The position numbers were made by a program, and so were the translations under genes. Below the pieces are notes generated by a model. The model made no database searches. It had not been told where the DNA came from and worked only from the letters and a program-made list of their open reading frames with translations. From Mycobacterium sp. (GTDB lineage: Bacteria; Actinomycetota; Actinomycetes; Mycobacteriales; Mycobacteriaceae), in NCBI GenBank assembly GCA_023264735.1, contig JAHFVD010000033.1, forward strand, positions 1-64,000: 64,000 nt of DNA. Reading direction: 5' to 3'. How positions within the stretch are numbered: position 1 is the first letter of the stretch; every line of letters starts with the position of its first letter. This document shows positions 57,001-64,000 of the stretch, one piece after another.

Positions 57001-59796
57001 ATGAATGCGTCGGCACGCCATACCGGGCACGGAGCTGCGGCCAACCACGATGGGACGAAGCGCGGGGCCCGTCATCGCCGCCGCAAGCAACCCTATTCCT
57101 GGCTCGGCGTGGGCGCGCTGAGCCTGGGCGTCGGCGCCGCGCTGGCCACCGGCTCTGGGATTGCACATGCCGATACCTCGTCTGACGGTGGCGCTTCCGC
57201 CACGAACGGCCAGGGCGACGGTTCGTCGCCGACGGGCGGGCATACCGGCAGGCAGACACCGAAGTCGGGCGTGGCCAACGGCCCCTCGACGCGCAGGCCG
57301 AAATCCAACCCACCCGCTGCGCTAACTCCGACGGCGGCGAAGGTGTCTGTATCGGGCAACAAATCGTCCGGAGCCACCAGTTCCAGTCAGCCCGTTGTCA
57401 CCGACTCGGTCAGCAACAACACGTCCGAATCGGCGGCGCCGGCCTTGGCCCCGGCGATCGAGAGTGCCGCCAAGACACCCGCGGCGGGGTCGGTGCCGTC
57501 GAGCCTGATCGACCTTCCTGCGCTTCCCACACCGACGCAGGTATTGCGGGCATTGGGATTCGCGCCGGTCGGCCCGTTGGCGCCGCTCGGTAATCCCATC
57601 CAGGATCTGCTGTGGGGGTTGTACCGGCAGACGCAGTCGCTGCTGGGTGTCCCTCAGGCGACCGGGCGGGCCACCGCGCTTGTTGCGGCGCCGATCAATT
57701 CAGCACCGAGCGTCACGTACAGCACGACAAGCGATTGGGGTTCGGGTCATACCGCGAGCGTGACGGTCACCGCGGGCGACGCACTCAACGGCTGGACCGT
57801 CGAATTCGACACCCCCGCCCAGATCACCAGCATCTGGAACGGTCAGGTCACCAGCCACGTCGGCACCCACTACGTCATCACCAACATGGCCTACAACGGT
57901 GCCGTCGCCGCCGGCCAAAGCACCACCTTCGGCTACCAAGCCACCCCCGGCGCCCTGGCGTCCACACCCACCAATCTCAAGGTCAACGGCGTCGCCGTCA
58001 GCACCCCACCCACCACACCAAGCCTGTCGATCACCGACACCACCATCGCCGAAGGCAATTCCGGCACCACCAACGCCACCTTCACCGTCACCCTGTCCAA
58101 ACCCTCCACCACACCCGTCACCGTCAACTACTCGACATCGCCCGGAACAGCCACCGCAGGAACCGATTTCACCGCCACCACCGGCACCCTGACCTTCGCC
58201 GCCGGCGTGACCACCCAAACCATCACCGTCAAAGTCACCGGCGACACAACCGTCGAAGCAGCCGAAACCTTCACCGTCGCCCTGTCCAACCCCACCGGCG
58301 CCACCATCGCCCGCACCACCGCCACCGCCACCATCACCAACGACGACGTCGCGACGACGCCGGGGCTGAGCATCTCCGATGCGTCGGTGGCGGAACCAGG
58401 TACGGGCGGCATGGCACCCGGTTTCCTGCACACCTCCGGTAACCAGATCCTCGACTCGCAGGGCAAGCCGGTCCAGATTTCGGGCGTCAACTGGTTCGGC
58501 GCCGAAGGCTCCAACGGCGTGCCGGACGGGCTGTGGACACGCAACTACAAAGACATGATCGACCAGATGTCAGCCCAGGGATTCAACACAATTCGCATCC
58601 CGTACTCCAGCGAGATGCTGCACACCAGCTCCGCACCCTCGGGCATCAACTACGCGCTCAATCCCGACCTGCAGGGCATGTCGCGCCTGCAGGTGCTGGA
58701 CCAGATCATCGCCTACGCCGGGCAGGACGGGATGCGAGTCATCCTCGACCACCACCGCAGCACCGCAGGGGCGGGCACGAGCGAGAACGGTCTCTGGTAC
58801 AACAGCCAATACTCGGAGGACCAGTGGGTTTCCGACTGGCAGATGCTGGCCACGCGCTACAAGAACAACCCGACGGTGATCGGTTTCGATCTGCATAACG
58901 AGCCGTACAACGGCACCTGGGGCGGAGGCGGGGCCAACGACTGGGCTCGCGCCGCCGAACGGGCCGGTAATGCTGTCCTGCAAGTGAATCCGGACCTGCT
59001 GGTGTTCGTCGAAGGCGTTGGCACCTACCAGGGGCAGAACTACTGGTGGGGTGGCAATCTGATGGGCGTCAAGGACCGTCCGATCGTGCTCAACGTGCCC
59101 AACCGGGTCGTCTACTCCCCGCATGACTATCCGAATTCCGTGTATCCCCAAACCTGGTTCCAGTCAGCCAATTTCGGGGCCAACCTTCCCAACGTCTTCC
59201 GCAACGCGTGGGGCTACATCTACGAGCAGGGCATCGCACCGATCTATGTCGGCGAGTTCGGCACCAAACTGTCCGATCCCAAGGATGCCGTGTGGTTGGA
59301 GGCGCTCACCTCCTACCTGTCGGGCGACTTCGACAACAACGGCAGCATCGACATCCCCTCCGGCACCGAGGACATGAGCTGGACGTTCTGGTCGTGGAAT
59401 CCCAATTCCGGTGATACCGGCGGCATTCTGGCCGACGACTGGAAGAGCGTCAACCAGAACAAGATGCTCTACCTCAAGCCGATCGAATTCACCAGTGGCA
59501 GTGGCACATCGCTGGCGTCGTTCGTGGTGACACTGGCCGCCCCGTCCACGCAGACTGTGACCGTGCAATACGCCACCTCGAACGGCACCGCGAGCGCCGG
59601 CCTCGACTACGTCAGCGTCTCGGGCACGATCAGCTTTGCCCCTGGCGAAACCCAGAAGATCATCACCGTTCCGGTGAAGGCCGACTACCTGGCGGAGGCC
59701 AACGAGACGTTTACGCTGGTGCTGTCGAATCCGTCGGGCTCGACGATCACGGACGGATCGGGCACCGGCACGATCATCAACCGCAACGTGGCGTAG
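57001..59796 (+). CDS. Secreted cellulase-like protein: signal peptide, CBM2-like, Calx-beta, GH5 nested in a second Calx-beta
   Basis: VTYSTTSDWGSGHTASVTVTAGDALNGWTVEFDTP..ITSIWNG (CBM2-like); PSLSITDTTIAEGNSGTTNATFTVTLS (Calx-beta); VIGFDLHNEPYNG and APIYVGEFGTKL (GH5 catalytic Glu regions); ASFVVTLAAPSTQTVTVQYATSNGTASAGLDY (Calx-beta). Confidence 0.85.
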   Translation: MNASARHTGHGAAANHDGTKRGARHRRRKQPYSWLGVGALSLGVGAALATGSGIAHADTSSDGGASATNGQGDGSSPTGGHTGRQTPKSGVANGPSTRRPKSNPPAALTPTAAKVSVSGNKSSGATSSSQPVVTDSVSNNTSESAAPALAPAIESAAKTPAAGSVPSSLIDLPALPTPTQVLRALGFAPVGPLAPLGNPIQDLLWGLYRQTQSLLGVPQATGRATALVAAPINSAPSVTYSTTSDWGSGHTASVTVTAGDALNGWTVEFDTPAQITSIWNGQVTSHVGTHYVITNMAYNGAVAAGQSTTFGYQATPGALASTPTNLKVNGVAVSTPPTTPSLSITDTTIAEGNSGTTNATFTVTLSKPSTTPVTVNYSTSPGTATAGTDFTATTGTLTFAAGVTTQTITVKVTGDTTVEAAETFTVALSNPTGATIARTTATATITNDDVATTPGLSISDASVAEPGTGGMAPGFLHTSGNQILDSQGKPVQISGVNWFGAEGSNGVPDGLWTRNYKDMIDQMSAQGFNTIRIPYSSEMLHTSSAPSGINYALNPDLQGMSRLQVLDQIIAYAGQDGMRVILDHHRSTAGAGTSENGLWYNSQYSEDQWVSDWQMLATRYKNNPTVIGFDLHNEPYNGTWGGGGANDWARAAERAGNAVLQVNPDLLVFVEGVGTYQGQNYWWGGNLMGVKDRPIVLNVPNRVVYSPHDYPNSVYPQTWFQSANFGANLPNVFRNAWGYIYEQGIAPIYVGEFGTKLSDPKDAVWLEALTSYLSGDFDNNGSIDIPSGTEDMSWTFWSWNPNSGDTGGILADDWKSVNQNKMLYLKPIEFTSGSGTSLASFVVTLAAPSTQTVTVQYATSNGTASAGLDYVSVSGTISFAPGETQKIITVPVKADYLAEANETFTLVLSNPSGSTITDGSGTGTIINRNVA

Positions 59797-59864
59797 TCCG
59801 CGAGCGTAACGCCCGGCGGCCAGGCCTCCATGCCCATGCAGCCATCGTTCCCGACAGTGCACAT

Positions 59865-59921
59865 TGAGTGAGTAGCCACGCAGACGAAATGCGAGCGGAG
59901 GTCTGCGTGAGTGCTCACTCA
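59865..59921. repeat. Intergenic inverted repeat TGAGTGAGTAGCCACGCAGAC...GTCTGCGTGAGTGCTCACTCA
   Basis: 17 of 21 arm positions pair with a central 4-nt mismatch; lies between convergent genes. Confidence 0.75.
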
Positions 59922-59928
59922 GCGCGGA

Positions 59929-61247
59929 CTAGCCCACCAACCGGGCGATCGAGCGCAGCGGGATATGCAGCCAGCTCGGCCGGAACCGCGCCTCGTAGGC
60001 GGCCTCGTACACCGCCTTGTCCAGCTCGTAGGCCGCAAGCACGGTGGCATGATCGCGCGGGTCGGTCTCGGATTCGGCGGCATACCCGTCACAGAACGAC
60101 GCGCAGTTGCGGTCCACCCACTCCTTGGCGCGGGCGACCAACTGCCGGTCGTCGGCCTGGTCGATCAGCTGTTGGTACGCGGCGTATTCGAACGAGCGCA
60201 GCATCCCGGCGATATCGCGCAGCGCCGAGTCCGGTTTACGCCGCTCGTCCAGCGGCTGACCCGGTTCGCCTTCGAAGTCGATCAGCAGCCAGCCCTCCGG
60301 AGTGCGCAGCGCCTGACCGAGGTGCAGATCGCCGTGCACGCGTTGCACGGTGATCGGCTCGTCGTACAGCTTGGCGTAGCGCTCCTCGATGGCAGGCAGA
60401 TACTCGGCGAGATCGGGCACCGCCGCGGCCGCGCTCGCCAGCCGCTCACGCATCACGTCGACCGGCAGCACAGCCGTCGAGGTGCCCAGCTCCTGGGCCA
60501 GTGTGGCGTGCACCGACGCCACCGCCTCACCCAATCGGTATGCCTCGCCGGCGAAGTCACCGCCGACCTCATAGGCGTACAGATCGCCCTCGGCGTACAG
60601 GTCGCGGGTGCTCGCGGTCGCCATCTTCCAGCCCTCCGCGGAGTTCGCGGCGTAGACCGTCACCATGCCCAGCGGGCATGGCTGGCCGTTCTCGCTGGTT
60701 TCGAACGACCCGAGAAGCCTTGCCACGTGCGGGTTTCCGGCCCGGCCCAGCACCCGATTGAGTTCGACGTCGGGGTTGATCCCGGTGGACACCCGGCGGA
60801 ACAGCTTGAAGATCGCCTGGTCGTCGAACACCACGCTGGTGTTGCTCTGCTCGGCGTCCGAGACCCGCGGCGCGGCATCCAGCGGCAGGGTCACGCCCGG
60901 TTCCTTGGTGAAAACGATCTCGCCGATCCTGGCCTCCGAGTCGATCAGCGACAGCAGGAACTGCGCCGACGACCGGCCGTAGAGACCGTCGTAACCGGTG
61001 TGAGCGTCGTCGCCCCCGATCGTGGCGATGGTGTCGTACTCCGACACCGGTGCCGAATCCCATTGGACCACAACCTGATATCGCTCAGCGGAGCCGTCGG
61101 TGTAGGTGACGTCGATCAGCACCAGGTCCAGCTGGGGCCGCAACGACGTCACCTCGGCGACCTGTGCCGAGGCCAGCGTCCGGCTGCGGCCGGCGTACCA
61201 CCGCTGGGCGGGCAGCCACTCGGTCCATGGCAAGTTCACCGGTGCGC

Positions 61248-61251
<4 letters not shown>
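59929..61251 (-). CDS. mak: Maltokinase (Pep2/Mak)
   Basis: [52 protein letters not shown]; directly downstream of treS. Confidence 0.93.
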
Positions 61252-63002
<1,751 letters not shown>

Positions 63003-63129
63003 CTACGTTTCACTACCCCACACTGGCCGAGCCGAATCGTCTCCGCGACGTCGTTGTCGTCGCCCACCGTTGTAGTGGTCGCCCGCCCCGGCGGCAACCG
63101 GGACGCGAAAACGCTTGGAGCAGAATGCC

Positions 63130-64000
63130 TTACCCGCGGACGCGGACGACGACTTTGCCCTTGGCGGTGCGATTCTCCAGTGAGGCGACCGCTGCGGCCG
63201 CTTCCTCCAGCGGATAGACCTCGGGCTGTGGGGCTGCCAGCTTGCCGGAGATGAGCAGTTCGGCCAAACCGTCCCACTGCTCGGTGAGCGCACCGGGGTG
63301 GCTCATCGTCCACGCGCCCCAGCCGACCCCGACGACGTCGATGTTGTTCAGCAGCAGCCGGTTGACCTTGACGGTAGGGATCTCACCGCCGGTGAATCCG
63401 ACCACCAGCAGCCGGCCGGCCGGGGCCAGCGAGCGCAGCGAGTCGGTGAAGCGGTCACCGCCGACCGGGTCCATCACGATGTCGACGCCCTTGCCGCCGG
63501 TCAGCTCGGCGACCGCGTCCTTGAAACCGTCGGCCAGCACGACGTCGGTGGCGCCGGCCGCCCTGGCGATATCCGCCTTGTCCTCGGTACTGACCACCGC
63601 GATTACCCGGCTGGCGCCCAGCGCCGGGGCAAGGCGCAGGGTGGAGGTGCCGATACCGCCGGCCGCGCCGTGCACCAGCACCGTCTCCCCGGCGGCCAGC
63701 CGGGCCCGCACTGTCAGCGCGAAGTACACGGTCAGGTCGTTGAACAGCAGCCCGGCGCCGGCCTCGAAGCTGACGTTGTCGGGCAGCGGGAACACCCGCT
63801 CGGGCGTGAGCTCGACGGTCTCGGCCATCGCGCCGGTGATCATCGTCAGGCCCGCGACCCGGTCGCCGGCCTTGACCGGGGCGCCATCGGGTGCCGAACG
63901 CACCACACCGGCGATCTCGGCGCCGAGGGTGAACGGCAGCTCCGGCCTGTACTGGTAGAGCCCGCGGGTCAGCAGCGCGTCGGGGAAGGCCACGCCCGCG
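63130..64000 (-). CDS. NADPH:quinone oxidoreductase (zinc-type ADH superfamily), N-terminus outside window
   Basis: FPDALLTRGLYQYRPELPFTLGAEIAGVV, VLVHGAAGGIGTSTLRLA, VDIVMDPVGGDRF; frame continues to the window end. Confidence 0.88.
   Translation of the reverse strand, partial: AGVAFPDALLTRGLYQYRPELPFTLGAEIAGVVRSAPDGAPVKAGDRVAGLTMITGAMAETVELTPERVFPLPDNVSFEAGAGLLFNDLTVYFALTVRARLAAGETVLVHGAAGGIGTSTLRLAPALGASRVIAVVSTEDKADIARAAGATDVVLADGFKDAVAELTGGKGVDIVMDPVGGDRFTDSLRSLAPAGRLLVVGFTGGEIPTVKVNRLLLNNIDVVGVGWGAWTMSHPGALTEQWDGLAELLISGKLAAPQPEVYPLEEAAAAVASLENRTAKGKVVVRVRG

Noticed and set aside
57612-58442. His/Arg-rich plus ORF within the cellulase
   Set aside because: Off-frame reading of Thr/Ala-rich Calx-beta repeats.

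Overview
GC-rich actinobacterial chromosome segment, most consistent with a Mycobacterium/Mycolicibacterium species (recC-recB-recD order, desA3-type desaturase plus reductase pair, GlgX, TreS and maltokinase, mycobacterial-style signal peptides). No rRNA, tRNA, CRISPR array or insertion sequence was recognised. Main blocks: (1) a URC-type uracil catabolism cluster (GCHII-like URC1, DUF1688/URC4, upp); (2) a 3.5-15.7 kb copper/envelope-stress island (multicopper oxidase, OmpR-type two-component system, DUF305 protein, CopZ-like chaperone, BlaI/M56 pair, P1B ATPase with an unusual CPD motif); (3) desA3-type desaturase, ferredoxin reductase and TetR; (4) GlgX; (5) a Rieske dioxygenase operon flanked by two paralogous membrane proteins; (6) acyl-CoA/CoA metabolism, NRAMP and MarR-ABC exporter genes; (7) a NarL-type two-component system next to an aquaporin; (8) recCBD with a redox module (NuoF-like, ferric-reductase-like TM protein) between recD and a decayed recD 3' relic; (9) an OmpR-type two-component system, ApbE and ferredoxin; (10) a cellulase whose GH5 domain appears nested in a Calx-beta domain; (11) TreS/maltokinase. 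The strongest new-looking signals are regulatory. Three different two-component systems each have a distinct motif repeated in the window: TGAAGA-N5-TGAAGA at 3 copper-gene promoters, TGTCrTCCrTTCGGACGACA at 3 promoters around the NarL system, and TTCTTACAGCSYTCAAAGAA at 2 promoters linking the RR/ApbE locus to the ferric-reductase/NuoF operon about 10 kb away. All product calls come from reading the translated sequences; no database search was run.
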